Assembly: GCA_035265935.1 (NCBI GenBank)
Contig: DATFOC010000097.1
Span: forward strand, 1-26,872
Length of the DNA: 26,872 bases
Reading direction: 5' to 3'
Origin: JACDAN01 sp035265935
GTDB taxonomy: Bacteria; Actinomycetota; Thermoleophilia; Gaiellales; Gaiellaceae
The notes beneath the pieces are model-generated. The model was not told where the DNA came from. It did no database searches and worked only from the letters and a program-made list of their open reading frames with translations. This document shows, piece after piece, positions 1 through 7,632 of this stretch. Numbering within the stretch: the first letter of the stretch is position 1; every line of letters begins with the position of its first letter. Both the position numbers and the translations under genes were made by a program.

Positions 1-554
1 GCCTTGATCTTCTCCTGCAGCCGGATGATTCCCTCGACGAGGGCCTCGGGCCTCGGCGGGCAGCCCGGGACGTGGATGTCCACGGCGACGACCTTGTCCA
101 CGCCCTGGAGCACCGTGTAGTTGTTGAACATCCCGCCCGAGCTTGCGCACGCGCCCATGGCGATCACCCACTTGGGCTCAAGCATCTGGTCGTAGATCTG
201 CCGGAGCGGCCCGGCCATCTTGTGCGCGACCCGGCCGGAGACGATCAACAGGTCGGCCTGACGCGGCGACGAACGGAAGACCTCGGCGCCGAAGCGCGCA
301 ATGTCGTATCGCGACGAGACGATCGACATCATCTCGATCGCGCAGCAGGCGAGCCCGAAGGTCGCGGGCCAGATCGAGTTCCCCTGCGACCAGGCGACGG
401 CCTTCTCGACCGTCGTGAGCATCAGCTTGTCCTGGAGGTCCTCGGGCCCGAGCTCGCGCTCGAAGACGCCCGGCTCCTTGTTCCGCATCAGCACCCGCTC
501 CGAGTGGATGTTGTAGTCGCGGAGCCGCTTCGGCTTCTCACCGTTTACCGCCAC
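1..554 (-). CDS. nuoB: NADH-quinone oxidoreductase subunit B, partial at 3' end
   Basis: NuoB is the peripheral-arm subunit of respiratory complex I that carries the N2 4Fe-4S cluster, the last cluster before quinone. The reading frame runs off the left edge after about 184 residues, still within conserved sequence (VPGCPPRPEAL, then EGIIRLQEKIK). All four expected ligands are visible: the adjacent pair C70-C71 in GLACCAIEMM, C136 in MGACASSGG and C165 in VPGCPP. Their spacing (65 and 29) fits the family. I chose the GTG at 554 because a GGAAGGGGG Shine-Dalgarno precedes it by about 7 bases and no ATG lies near the conserved N-terminus. This start overlaps the end of nuoA by 10 bases in another frame, so the two genes are probably translationally coupled. 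The rest of the nuo operon presumably continues beyond the window. Confidence 0.95.
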   Translation of the reverse strand, partial: MAVNGEKPKRLRDYNIHSERVLMRNKEPGVFERELGPEDLQDKLMLTTVEKAVAWSQGNSIWPATFGLACCAIEMMSIVSSRYDIARFGAEVFRSSPRQADLLIVSGRVAHKMAGPLRQIYDQMLEPKWVIAMGACASSGGMFNNYTVLQGVDKVVAVDIHVPGCPPRPEALVEGIIRLQEKIK

Positions 555-907
555 TCGAGCGCCCCCTTCCGCCAGATGTAGACGTAGGCGAGGGCGAGGA
601 TCCCAATGAAGAACGAGAGCTCCCAGAAGCCGAACCAGCCGAGCGGCTCGAGCACGACCGCGAGCGGGTAGAGGAAGACGATCTCGATGTCGAATACGAT
701 GAAGAGCAGGGCCGTCAGGTAGAAGCTGATCGTGAACCGCTGCAGCCGCGGCGGCCCAAGCGAGACGCCTGACTCGAACGGCAGCGTCCGCGTCCGGTTG
801 CGGTGGGACGGCCGGGTGGCGAAGAGGAACGACATGCCGATCATCGAGGCGGGGATGGCCAAGGCCAGCAACCCGTAGATCAGGAAGGGCAGCCAGTTAT
901 CGAGCAT
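545..907 (-). CDS. nuoA: NADH-quinone oxidoreductase subunit A
   Basis: NuoA is a small membrane subunit of complex I at the junction of the membrane and peripheral arms. The protein is 120 residues, the usual length, with three hydrophobic segments (about residues 5-28, 60-82 and 88-110). The family signature FDIEIVFLYPLA is present, with the acidic residues on the loop leading into the second segment, preceded by the typical FESG and RFTISFYLTALLFIVFD. It starts at ATG 907 and is the first gene of the operon, followed by nuoB with a 10-base overlap. The ATG has only a weak ribosome-binding site. A TAGACT box about 34 bases upstream could be the operon's -10 element. The assignment is secure. 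Confidence 0.96.
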   Translation of the reverse strand: MLDNWLPFLIYGLLALAIPASMIGMSFLFATRPSHRNRTRTLPFESGVSLGPPRLQRFTISFYLTALLFIVFDIEIVFLYPLAVVLEPLGWFGFWELSFFIGILALAYVYIWRKGALEWR

Positions 908-940
908 CGCTGCGTGCCGGGGCCCCCACCGTGGTCCGGG

Positions 941-946
941 AGTCTA
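941..946 (-). promoter_or_regulatory. putative -10 box of the nuo operon
   Basis: On the minus strand this reads TAGACT, the same hexamer that sits before lipA. It would place the transcript start near 935, giving a leader of roughly 28 bases before nuoA. No good -35 is visible. The rest of the 908-1078 gap holds nothing else I recognise on the minus strand. Confidence 0.35.
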
Positions 947-1063
947 CAGCCGGGGCCGCTGCACGAGCAGGGCAAGAAACCGCTCAACGAAGCGTGAATC
1001 AGGTGTTACAAACTCCCCGCCTGCGCCCCTTCGGCGGGGGACGGCGACGCCCGGTCTCGCTGC

Positions 1064-1069
1064 TACGAT
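1064..1069 (+). promoter_or_regulatory. putative -10 box for a leaderless Fe-S carrier transcript
   Basis: TACGAT ends 9 bases before the TTG start at 1079 and there is no Shine-Dalgarno between them. Transcription would begin at or within a few bases of the start codon. No convincing -35 is visible. Confidence 0.45.
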
Positions 1070-1078
1070 TGGCCGGCC

Positions 1079-1486
1079 TTGGAGATCACCGAACGCCCCG
1101 TCACGATCGTCTCTCTCACCGAGCGAGCGGCCTCGAAGGTGCGCGACCTGATGGCCGAGGAGCCGGCCGGCGAGGCCGAGGTTCTTCGCGTCGCCGTCCA
1201 GGGCGGCGGGTGCTCCGGCTTCGAGTACGCGCTCGGCTTCGACCGCGGCTCGATGGAGGGCGACCACGAGCTCGAGGCGCACGGCGTCCGGGTCGTCGTC
1301 GATCCGTTCAGCGCTCCGTACCTGAGCGGCACCGAGATCGACTTCGTCGACGGCCTCCAGGGCGGGTTCGCGATCAACAACCCGAACGCGACCGCCGGGT
1401 GCGGCTGCGGGCACTCGTTCCAGGTCGAGGACGAGGCCGGCGACCCGCACGCGAACGGCGGCTGCGGCTCCGGCTGCTCGCACTAG
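1079..1486 (+). CDS. A-type iron-sulfur cluster carrier (IscA/ErpA/HesB family)
   Basis: A-type carriers deliver Fe-S clusters to apoproteins in the cytoplasm. The 135-residue protein has the family pattern of three conserved cysteines: C45 in QGGGCSGFEY and C108/C110 in AGCGCGHSF, with INNPNATAGCGC typical of the fold. The start is TTG at 1079, giving MEITERPVTIVSLTERA, chosen because the family begins with this strand. No Shine-Dalgarno is present and a TACGAT box lies 9 bases upstream. Unusually, the C-terminus runs about 15-20 residues past the normal end and carries two more cysteines, C129 and C133, in GGCGSGCSH. The neighbour downstream is a ferredoxin-NADP reductase, which could supply electrons for Fe-S work. 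Family assignment is firm; IscA versus ErpA cannot be decided. Confidence 0.92.
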   Translation: MEITERPVTIVSLTERAASKVRDLMAEEPAGEAEVLRVAVQGGGCSGFEYALGFDRGSMEGDHELEAHGVRVVVDPFSAPYLSGTEIDFVDGLQGGFAINNPNATAGCGCGHSFQVEDEAGDPHANGGCGSGCSH

Positions 1487-1492
1487 CCCTAC

Positions 1493-1498
1493 TAGCAT
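1493..1498 (+). promoter_or_regulatory. putative -10 box before the ferredoxin-NADP reductase
   Basis: TAGCAT lies 10 bases before ATG 1509 in the 22-base gap after the Fe-S carrier gene. No Shine-Dalgarno is present, so either a leaderless transcript starts here or the gene is read through from upstream. Confidence 0.4.
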
Positions 1499-1508
1499 TC
1501 ACGGCGCC

Positions 1509-2513
1509 ATGAGCGACGTCGTCGACGTCACGATCCTGGGCGCGGGCCCCGTCGGGCTCTCGGCCGCGTATTACGTCGGCCACCGCGACGGGACGGTGCG
1601 CATCGTGGAGTCGCTGGAGCAGATCGGCGGCCAGGTCGCGGCTACATATCCCGAGAAGCACGTCTATGACGTGGCCGGGTTCCCGAAGATCCTCGGCCAG
1701 AAGCTCGTCGACATGTGCGCTGAGCAGGGCCTTCAGTACGGCGCCGACGTCCGGCTCGGCGAGGAGGCCAAGTCGCTCGAGCGGATCAGCCAGAACGGCG
1801 AGGACATCCTCGCCCTGACGACGGACGCGGGGAACACGTACCTCTCGCGGGCGATGATCATCACGGCGGGCCACGGGGCCTTCGAGCCACGAAGGCTCGG
1901 CGTGGAGGACATCGACTCGTGGCTGGGACGGGGCCTCCACTACGTGGTCAAGGAGAAGGCGCAGTTCGAGGGAAAGCGCTGCGTGATCGTCGGGGGCGGC
2001 GACTCCGCGCTCGACTGGACGCTCGGCCTTCAGGACACCGCCGATCTCCCGATAACGCTCGTCCATCGCCGCGACCGGTTCCGCGCGCTCGAGTCGTCCG
2101 TGAACGAGGCGATGCGGCTGGAGTCGGAGGGCGCCGTCCGGATCCTGACGCCGCACGAGGTCCGCGACGTCCATGGCGACGGGAGCCTGGAGGCGGTCAC
2201 GATCGAGAACACCGCGACCGGCGAGATCGAGCGGTACGACTGCGAGGCGCTGATCACGCTGCTCGGCTTCGTCTCGCACCTGGGCTCGATCGCGGAGTGG
2301 GGGCTCGAGCTCGAGGGCAAGCGCCAGATCAAGATCGACCCGATGAGCTGCGAGACGTCGATGCCCGGCGTCTACGCGGCGGGCGACGTCGCGGGCTACC
2401 CAGGCAAGATCACGCTGATCACGATCGGCATGGGCGAGGCCGCGATCGCCGCGAACAACGCGATTGCAGCCATTCGAGGCGAGAAGGTCCAACCGAAGTA
2501 CTCCACGGACTGA
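1509..2513 (+). CDS. ferredoxin--NADP(+) reductase, thioredoxin-reductase-like type
   Basis: A flavoenzyme expected to move electrons between NADPH and ferredoxin. The 334-residue protein has an N-terminal FAD-binding GAGPVG motif (residues 11-16), a central NADPH-binding GGGDSA motif (162-167) followed by DWTLGLQD and the VHRRDRFRA phosphate-binding stretch, and a C-terminal FAD contact AAGDVAGYPGK (from about 290). The redox CxxC of true thioredoxin reductases is absent, which places it with the YumC-type ferredoxin-NADP reductases. The start is ATG 1509, immediately before MSDVVDVTILGAGPVG. It follows the A-type Fe-S carrier by 22 bases, so the pair may be co-transcribed. Physiological partner and direction are inferred from the family, not seen. 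Confidence 0.92.
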   Translation: MSDVVDVTILGAGPVGLSAAYYVGHRDGTVRIVESLEQIGGQVAATYPEKHVYDVAGFPKILGQKLVDMCAEQGLQYGADVRLGEEAKSLERISQNGEDILALTTDAGNTYLSRAMIITAGHGAFEPRRLGVEDIDSWLGRGLHYVVKEKAQFEGKRCVIVGGGDSALDWTLGLQDTADLPITLVHRRDRFRALESSVNEAMRLESEGAVRILTPHEVRDVHGDGSLEAVTIENTATGEIERYDCEALITLLGFVSHLGSIAEWGLELEGKRQIKIDPMSCETSMPGVYAAGDVAGYPGKITLITIGMGEAAIAANNAIAAIRGEKVQPKYSTD

Positions 2514-2533
2514 CCCTCCCTCGCAGCGGGCTA

Positions 2534-2548
2534 GCGCCCTGTGGGCGC
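2534..2548 (+). other. short GC hairpin between the reductase and zinc-ribbon genes
   Basis: GCGCCC and GGGCGC form a perfect 6-base stem around a TGT loop, 20 bases after the reductase stop. There is no T-run after it, so it is at best a weak terminator or an RNA-end stabiliser. Confidence 0.3.
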
Positions 2549-2613
2549 ATCGCCTAGGCATCCCTCGTTCGAGTGATGCGCTCGTGCCTCTCAGGCGCCG
2601 AACTCCGCACTTG

Positions 2614-2811
2614 GTGGAGAAGAAGGTTCGCATCGAATGCCTCTCCTGTGGCGCCCGGCGCACGACTACCGAGGACGCCGTCCACCTCGATCCCGGCGAG
2701 TGCCACCGCTGTGGCTACGTCGGGTGGGCGCGCGCCGAGGACCTGACGGACGTGGCCCGCCGCCTGATCCGCGAGCGCCCGCTCGAGCGCCGCAGCCTCC
2801 GCGTCGTCTAG
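2614..2811 (+). CDS. small zinc-ribbon protein, function unknown
   Basis: A 65-residue basic protein with two CxxC knuckles, C9/C12 (ECLSCGARR) and C30/C33 (ECHRCGYVGW), the arrangement of a single zinc ribbon. The C-terminal half is predicted helical and rich in Arg (DVARRLIRERPLERRSLRV), compatible with nucleic-acid or ribosome contact, but that is inference. I chose GTG 2614, giving VEKKVRIECLSCG. TTG 2611 and GTG 2584 are in-frame alternatives, and none has a good Shine-Dalgarno. It sits 27 bases before fumC and may share its transcript only partly, because fumC has its own -10-like box. Confidence 0.72.
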   Translation: MEKKVRIECLSCGARRTTTEDAVHLDPGECHRCGYVGWARAEDLTDVARRLIRERPLERRSLRVV

Positions 2812-2825
2812 CCCTCCTAGCTCGA

Positions 2826-2831
2826 TACGCT
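2826..2831 (+). promoter_or_regulatory. putative -10 box for a leaderless fumC transcript
   Basis: TACGCT ends 7 bases before the GTG of fumC at 2839, the spacing expected if the start codon is the first transcribed codon. No Shine-Dalgarno is visible. Confidence 0.5.
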
Positions 2832-2838
2832 TGGCGTC

Positions 2839-4170
2839 GTGGCCGACGTCGAGACGCGGACCGAGCTCTGGGGCGGCGAGACCCGCAAGGCCGTCGCCAA
2901 CTTCACCGTCTCCGGCGAGCCGATCCCCGCGTCCGTCGCCCGCTGGCTCGGCCGGATCAAGGGCGCCGCGGCACGGGTGAACGCCGAGCTGGGGCTGCTC
3001 GACGCGGACAAGGCTGAGCGGATCGCCGCGGCCGCCGAGCGTGTCGCGTCGGGCGAGCTCGACGACCAGTTTCCGATCGACGTCTTCCAGACCGGTTCCG
3101 GGACCTCCTCGAACATGAACGCGAACGAGGTCCTGGCCACACTCGCCGGCGACGATGTCCACGCGAACGACGACGTCAACATGGGCCAGTCGTCGAACGA
3201 TGTCTTCCCCTCGGCCGTCCACCTCGCGGCGCTCGAGCAGCTGACGCACGACCTGCTGCCGGCGCTGGACACGCTCGGGGACTCGCTCGAGCGCAAGGCG
3301 ACGGAGTTCGACGACGTCGTCAAATCCGGCCGGACGCACCTGATGGACGCCGTGCCAGTGACGCTCGGCCAGGAGTTCTCGGGCTACGCGGCGCAGGTAC
3401 GGCAGGGCGCCGCCCGGGTACGAGACACGCTCGAGCGTGTGGGACAGATCCCGCTCGGCGGGACCGCCGTCGGCACCGGCCTGAACACGCACCCGGAGTT
3501 CGCCGAGCGCGTCAGGCGGCTCCTCACGGAGGAGACCGGACTGCCGGTCGGTCCACCGGCCGACCCGTTCGAGGCCCAGGCTGCGCGCGACGGTCTCGTC
3601 GAGGCGTCCGGGGCGCTGAAGACGGTGGCCGTCTCGCTGACGAAGATCGCGAACGACCTTCGCCTGCTCGGCTCCGGTCCGAGAGCTGGCCTCGCCGAAA
3701 TCATGCTTCCGGAGCTCCAGAAGGGCAGCTCGATCATGCCCGGGAAGGTGAACCCCGTCATCCCCGAGGTCGTGACACAGGTGTCGGCGCAGGTGATCGG
3801 CAACGACACCGCGATCACGGTCGGCGGCATGCAGGGCCACCTCGAGCTCAACGTCTTCGTCCCGCTCCTCGCCCGCAATCTGCTGGAGTCGATCCGGCTC
3901 CTGGCCGCCGCCTCGAGGCTCCTGGCGGAGAAGTGCGTGGACGGCATCCAGGCGAATCGGGAGAATGCCGAGCGCTACGCCGAGCTGACCCTCTCCGCGG
4001 CGACCGCGCTGAACCCGTACATCGGCTACGACAAGGTCACCGAGATCGTCAAGACCACGGCCGCGAGTGGCCGGACGCTCCGCGAGGTCGCGCGCGAGGC
4101 CGGCGTGGATGAGGAGACGCTGGACAAAGCCCTGGATTACCGGGCGATGGCACAACCGCACCAGGCGTAG
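2839..4170 (+). CDS. fumC: class II fumarate hydratase
   Basis: Fumarase catalyses the reversible hydration of fumarate to malate in the TCA cycle; class II enzymes are iron-free homotetramers. The 443-residue protein carries the superfamily signature GSSIMPGKVNP at residues 296-306, the upstream TGSGTSSNMNANEV and MGQSSNDVFPSA active-site segments, and GRTHLMDAVPVTLGQEF. Length is slightly below the usual 460 or so, the difference being a trimmed N-terminus. The start is GTG 2839 (MADVETRTELWGGETRKAV), supported by a -10-like box 7 bases upstream and by the standard start of the family (short lead, then WG.ET..A..NF). The C-terminus (LDYRAMAQPHQA) matches the family end. Confidence is high. 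Confidence 0.96.
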   Translation: MADVETRTELWGGETRKAVANFTVSGEPIPASVARWLGRIKGAAARVNAELGLLDADKAERIAAAAERVASGELDDQFPIDVFQTGSGTSSNMNANEVLATLAGDDVHANDDVNMGQSSNDVFPSAVHLAALEQLTHDLLPALDTLGDSLERKATEFDDVVKSGRTHLMDAVPVTLGQEFSGYAAQVRQGAARVRDTLERVGQIPLGGTAVGTGLNTHPEFAERVRRLLTEETGLPVGPPADPFEAQAARDGLVEASGALKTVAVSLTKIANDLRLLGSGPRAGLAEIMLPELQKGSSIMPGKVNPVIPEVVTQVSAQVIGNDTAITVGGMQGHLELNVFVPLLARNLLESIRLLAAASRLLAEKCVDGIQANRENAERYAELTLSAATALNPYIGYDKVTEIVKTTAASGRTLREVAREAGVDEETLDKALDYRAMAQPHQA

Positions 4171-4454
4171 GAATCCCTGGCGCTAGGGAGTAGTCCCCGG
4201 CGCCGACTCGTCGCCCGCTCATCGCCGTGCGCCTCTCGCCCTCCCCTGCGGCTGACGGCTCAGGCGAAATAGAGAAACCAATAGTGGACACTTCGCTCGA
4301 GATATTCCATCATCCATCGTCACTGACGGGCGCTACTGCGAAGATATTCCTCTGACTATCGGGATCACGGTATTTTGCGGTGATATTCGAGGAACTATTT
4401 GCGCCGATAGGCCTGATATCACTCCAAAAATTATGAAAGGATTTGCCCCCTCAA
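4171..4454 (+). promoter_or_regulatory. AT-richer upstream region with four GATAT repeats, before RHH-propeller gene 1
   Basis: This 284-base gap contains a weak hairpin just after fumC (TCCCT at 4174-4178 with AGGGA at 4185-4189). From about 4260 to 4440 the base composition becomes clearly AT-richer than the surrounding genes. In that part the motif GATATT occurs at 4301, 4343 and 4382 and GATATC at 4415, all on the same strand, spaced 42, 39 and 33 bases apart. Two of them extend as GATATTCC. The next gene encodes an RHH DNA-binding domain, so these are candidate operator half-sites. A TATGAA hexamer at 4432-4437 could serve as -10. The operator role is inference. Confidence 0.45.
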
Positions 4455-7400
4455 GTGGCAGGGGAGATCTATCGCTTCTTGCTCCGGATGCCCGTGCATC
4501 TTCGGGAGCAGCTCCACGGCGCGGCCGCACGGTCCGGTAGGAGCATCAACGCCGAGCTCGTTCACCGGCTGGAGCGAAGCCTCTCCCGCGAGCAGCGCGT
4601 CCTCGGACGCCTGCGACAGCGACAAGGGGAGGGCAGTATGCAACGACGAACACTGAGGCGCTGGTCGATCGCGGCCGGCGTCCTCGCCTCGGCGATGATC
4701 GTCGGGTTCTCGGCACTCGTCCTGGACGGGGCGGCGCCGGCAGGATCCGAGGTCGAGGCGGAGCTGCCGGGTGCTACGGCGGCGCATATGGCAGATCTGA
4801 AGCAGGCAGCTCCAGGAAACCAGGGCATGAGCAACGACGGTCCGGGCGGGGCGGCGGCCGCCGCGTTCGCCCAGCGTGCATTCCCGGAGTCCACGATCAC
4901 GCTCGCGGAGATGCAACGAGCCCGGGACGCATTCGCAGCGTCGAAGGGCCGTGCTTTCCCGAAGGGCAAGGGAAAAAAGGGGACATGGGTAAGCGTCGGC
5001 CCGAGCAAGGCGCTGTATCCCGACTCTCCGTTCCTGAACTCGTTCCTGTATGTGCCGAACGCGTACGTCGCGGGCGGCCGGACGACCTCGATCGCAATCG
5101 CCGACACGTGCAGGCCGGGGAACTGCCGGCTGTACATCACGCCGGCGGGCGGCGGGATCTGGACGACGAAGAATGGCCTGGCCGGGACGCCCCACTGGGA
5201 TTACCTGGGCGGCCCGCTGGGGATCAACTCGGCCGGCGCGGTCACGATCGACTCGAATGACCCGACCGGCAAGACGGTCTACGTCGGCACAGGCGAGGCG
5301 AACATCTGCGGCTCCGGCTGCGTCGCCGGCGTCGGCATCTACAAATCGACCAACGGCGGGCAGACGTGGACGGGCCCGCTCGGCGGCGGCCCCACCGACA
5401 CGGGCAACCCGCTCGCCGGCAAGGGCGTCGGCAAGATCCTGATCAAGCCCGGTAGCCCGAACACGATCTATGCAGCGACGACGACGGCCCTCCGCGGCAT
5501 GTCCGAGTCGTGCTGTGTGGGCGTCACTCGGCCGGTTCCCGGCGCGGCGAAGTGGGGCCTCTACAAGTCGACGAACGGCGGCGCTACGTGGAACTTCATC
5601 CACAACGGCTCCGCGAACGCTGCCGACTGCACGGGGACGATCGCCGAGTTCAACAACATGGCGACATGCTCGCCTCGCGGAGTCCGGTCGCTCGCATTCG
5701 ACCCGACGAACTCGGAGATCCTCTACGCGGGCTCGTATGCACGAGGCGTCTGGAGGTCACCCGACGGTGGCGCGACGTGGACGCAGATCAAGCCGTCTCT
5801 GAACCCGGCGATCATTCAGACCCGGCCGAACATCGCGGTCACGACGCTGCCGAACGGCAAGACGCGGATGTACGTCTACGAGGGACACGTCGGAGCGAGA
5901 CCGAACCCGACGCCGCCCCCGGCGACGATCCCCGAGTGGTCGCGGCTCTATCGCAGCGACGACGTCGCGACGGGAGCTCCGGTGTTCACGGACCTGACGA
6001 GCCCCGATCCTGCCCAGCCCGGCTTCGCAACATTCAACCAGTGCACCGGGCAGTGCTGGTACGACGCGTTCGTCTACACGCCGAAGGGCCACCCGGACAT
6101 GGTGTACACCGGTGGTTCCTACGTGTACGGCGAGGTGATCGCGAACAAGCGCGGAGTCGTCCTCTCGATGGACGCTGGTGTGAGCGGGACGGACATGACG
6201 TTCGACGGGACGGACTCGCTCCATCCGAACGGGCTCCATCCCGACCAGCACGACATCGTCACGAACCCGAACAACCCGCTCCAGTTCTTCGAGACGAACG
6301 ACGGCGGCGTGATGCGCTCGAGCGGCCGCCTCGTCAACCGCTCGTCCTGGTGCACGGGCCCGCCGAACCGCGGACTGACGAACCCCGCGCATGTGGCTCG
6401 CTGTCAGCAGATGCTGTCGGCGATCCCCTCGAAGCTGGACGGGATCAACGACGGCCTTTCCACCCTCCAGTGGATCAAGGTCACGGCCAGCCCGCACAAC
6501 CCGCAGCTGCTCCAGGGCGGGACGCAGGACAACGGTACGTGGGAGACGCCGGGGAACCCGGTGAAGTGGGAGAACACCATGATCGGTGACGGCGGCTGGA
6601 ACGGCTTCGACGCCGCCAATCCGAACTTCCGCTTCCATTCGTTCTTTGACGTCTCGCCAGAGGTCAACTTCGAGGGCGGCAACATCGCGACGTGGATCTC
6701 GGTCTACGACCCGCTCTTCGGGCACGCAGGCTCGAACTTCTACTCGCCGATCATCAGCGACCCGGTCGAGAGCGGCTGGATGTTCGCCGGAACCGGGAGG
6801 ACGGCGTACCGGACGAAGACCCACGGCCTCGGCACGATGACGATGGCCGAGGCGCAGCAGCACTGCAACTCATGGACAGGCGACTTCGCGGTCACCTGCG
6901 GTGACTGGGCCGAGCTCGGTCCCGTGCGGCTGACAAACGCTGCGTGGGGCGACCGTGCAGGCGGCAACGTCGCCGCGGTCGAACGGACCAAGGCCGACTC
7001 CTCTTCGGCCTGGGCCGCGACATCCACGGGCCGAGTGTTCATCACGAAGAACGTGGGGGCCGATCCGGCCAGCGCAGTCACGTGGACGCGGCTCGATGAC
7101 GACACGACGATCGATCCGGGCCGTTTCGTCTCGAGCATCTACGTGGATCGCGCGAACGGGAACCATGCGTGGATCTCGTACAGTGGCTACGGCGCGAACA
7201 CGCCGGGCAGCCCGCAGCACATCGTCGAGGTGACGTACAACCCGGGCGCGGGGACGTCGACGTGGGTGGACAGGTCGTACAACTTCGGGGACCTGCCCGT
7301 CAACGATCTCGTGCGGGACGACGTCACGGGTGATCTGTACGCCGGGACCGACTTCGGTGCTCTCCGCCTGGCGGCCGGCACCACGACGTGGACGAACTCC

Positions 7401-7511
7401 GCGCCGGGGCTGCCGAACGTCGAGGTGACGAGCCTGGAGATCATCCCGAGCGAGCGGATCCTGTACGCCGCAACGCACGGGCTCAGCACCTGGCGGCTGA
7501 ACCTGGACTGA
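4455..7511 (+). CDS. Arc-type RHH domain fused to a TM segment and BNR beta-propeller (copy 1)
   Basis: Numbering from GTG 4455 gives 1018 residues. Residues 4-43 form an Arc-family ribbon-helix-helix: strand YRFLLRMP (6-13), then helices with GRSINAELVHRLERSL (28-43), closely like Arc's GRSVNSEIYQR. A basic linker leads to RRTLRRW and one hydrophobic segment (about 70-90), so the RHH should be cytoplasmic and the rest outside. The remaining 900 residues hold Asp-box repeats (STNGGQTW 298-305, STNGGATW 372-379, SPDGGATW 435-442) and paired cysteines, as in secreted sialidase/VPS10-like propellers. TTG 4443 is an alternative start; TGA at 4434 blocks any earlier one. GTG matches the ATG start of copy 2. 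A second in-frame start, ATG 4638, has a strong Shine-Dalgarno. The ligand is unknown. Confidence 0.85.
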   Translation: MAGEIYRFLLRMPVHLREQLHGAAARSGRSINAELVHRLERSLSREQRVLGRLRQRQGEGSMQRRTLRRWSIAAGVLASAMIVGFSALVLDGAAPAGSEVEAELPGATAAHMADLKQAAPGNQGMSNDGPGGAAAAAFAQRAFPESTITLAEMQRARDAFAASKGRAFPKGKGKKGTWVSVGPSKALYPDSPFLNSFLYVPNAYVAGGRTTSIAIADTCRPGNCRLYITPAGGGIWTTKNGLAGTPHWDYLGGPLGINSAGAVTIDSNDPTGKTVYVGTGEANICGSGCVAGVGIYKSTNGGQTWTGPLGGGPTDTGNPLAGKGVGKILIKPGSPNTIYAATTTALRGMSESCCVGVTRPVPGAAKWGLYKSTNGGATWNFIHNGSANAADCTGTIAEFNNMATCSPRGVRSLAFDPTNSEILYAGSYARGVWRSPDGGATWTQIKPSLNPAIIQTRPNIAVTTLPNGKTRMYVYEGHVGARPNPTPPPATIPEWSRLYRSDDVATGAPVFTDLTSPDPAQPGFATFNQCTGQCWYDAFVYTPKGHPDMVYTGGSYVYGEVIANKRGVVLSMDAGVSGTDMTFDGTDSLHPNGLHPDQHDIVTNPNNPLQFFETNDGGVMRSSGRLVNRSSWCTGPPNRGLTNPAHVARCQQMLSAIPSKLDGINDGLSTLQWIKVTASPHNPQLLQGGTQDNGTWETPGNPVKWENTMIGDGGWNGFDAANPNFRFHSFFDVSPEVNFEGGNIATWISVYDPLFGHAGSNFYSPIISDPVESGWMFAGTGRTAYRTKTHGLGTMTMAEAQQHCNSWTGDFAVTCGDWAELGPVRLTNAAWGDRAGGNVAAVERTKADSSSAWAATSTGRVFITKNVGADPASAVTWTRLDDDTTIDPGRFVSSIYVDRANGNHAWISYSGYGANTPGSPQHIVEVTYNPGAGTSTWVDRSYNFGDLPVNDLVRDDVTGDLYAGTDFGALRLAAGTTTWTNSAPGLPNVEVTSLEIIPSERILYAATHGLSTWRLNLD
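4628..4640 (+). promoter_or_regulatory. internal Shine-Dalgarno plus ATG inside RHH-propeller gene 1
   Basis: GGAGG at 4628-4632 lies 5 bases before the in-frame ATG 4638. This is far better than anything before the RHH start. Translation from here would give a 957-residue protein beginning MQRRTLRRWSIAAG, a standard signal peptide or anchor, without the DNA-binding domain. Confidence 0.6.
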
Positions 7512-7533
7512 TCGTCGAAGCTCGACCGAACGC

Positions 7534-7561
7534 AGAGGGGCCGCCTCCGGGCGGCCTCTCT
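7534..7561 (+). terminator. rho-independent terminator after RHH-propeller gene 1
   Basis: A 12-base-pair stem (7534-7545 with 7550-7561, one G-T pair) around a TCCG loop, built on GGCCGCC/GGCGGCC, begins 23 bases after the stop codon. The 3' arm is pyrimidine-rich and is followed by TCTGCTTGG, a poor T-run, so termination may be incomplete. Confidence 0.75.
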
Positions 7562-7582
7562 TCTGCTTGGTCGCGAAATGGC

Positions 7583-7620
7583 GATATCGACTTGATATCG
7601 GGGCCAAGATCGGTAAGTAT
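7583..7620 (+). promoter_or_regulatory. putative operator and -10 box of RHH-propeller gene 2
   Basis: Two identical palindromes GATATC lie at 7583-7588 and 7594-7599, exactly 11 bases apart, about one helical turn. RHH proteins of the Arc type bind as dimer pairs to subsites about 11 bases apart. TAAGTA at 7614-7619 is a plausible -10, placing the GATATC pair over the -35 region where a bound RHH would repress. The sequence shows the repeats; the regulatory role is inferred. Confidence 0.45.
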
Positions 7621-7632
7621 CCGCTCCGCTAC

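Noticed and set aside
1509..2513. Thioredoxin reductase (trxB)
   Set aside because: The fold fits, but there is no CxxC redox pair in the NADPH domain, so it is a ferredoxin-NADP reductase of the YumC type.
2554..4161. 535-codon open frame antisense to fumC
   Set aside because: A GC-bias shadow of fumC: composition dominated by Arg, Asp, Val and Leu, with no domain. fumC itself is certain.
4443..4640. Separate small RHH gene ending before the propeller gene
   Set aside because: No stop codon occurs in frame between the RHH and the membrane segment, and the second copy shows the same continuity, so I annotated a fusion while noting the internal start.
7561..7632. TTG 7567 as the true start of RHH-propeller gene 2
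   Set aside because: It would add 22 residues not found in copy 1 and would place the GATATC pair and the likely -10 box inside the coding region. ATG 7633 aligns with GTG 4455.
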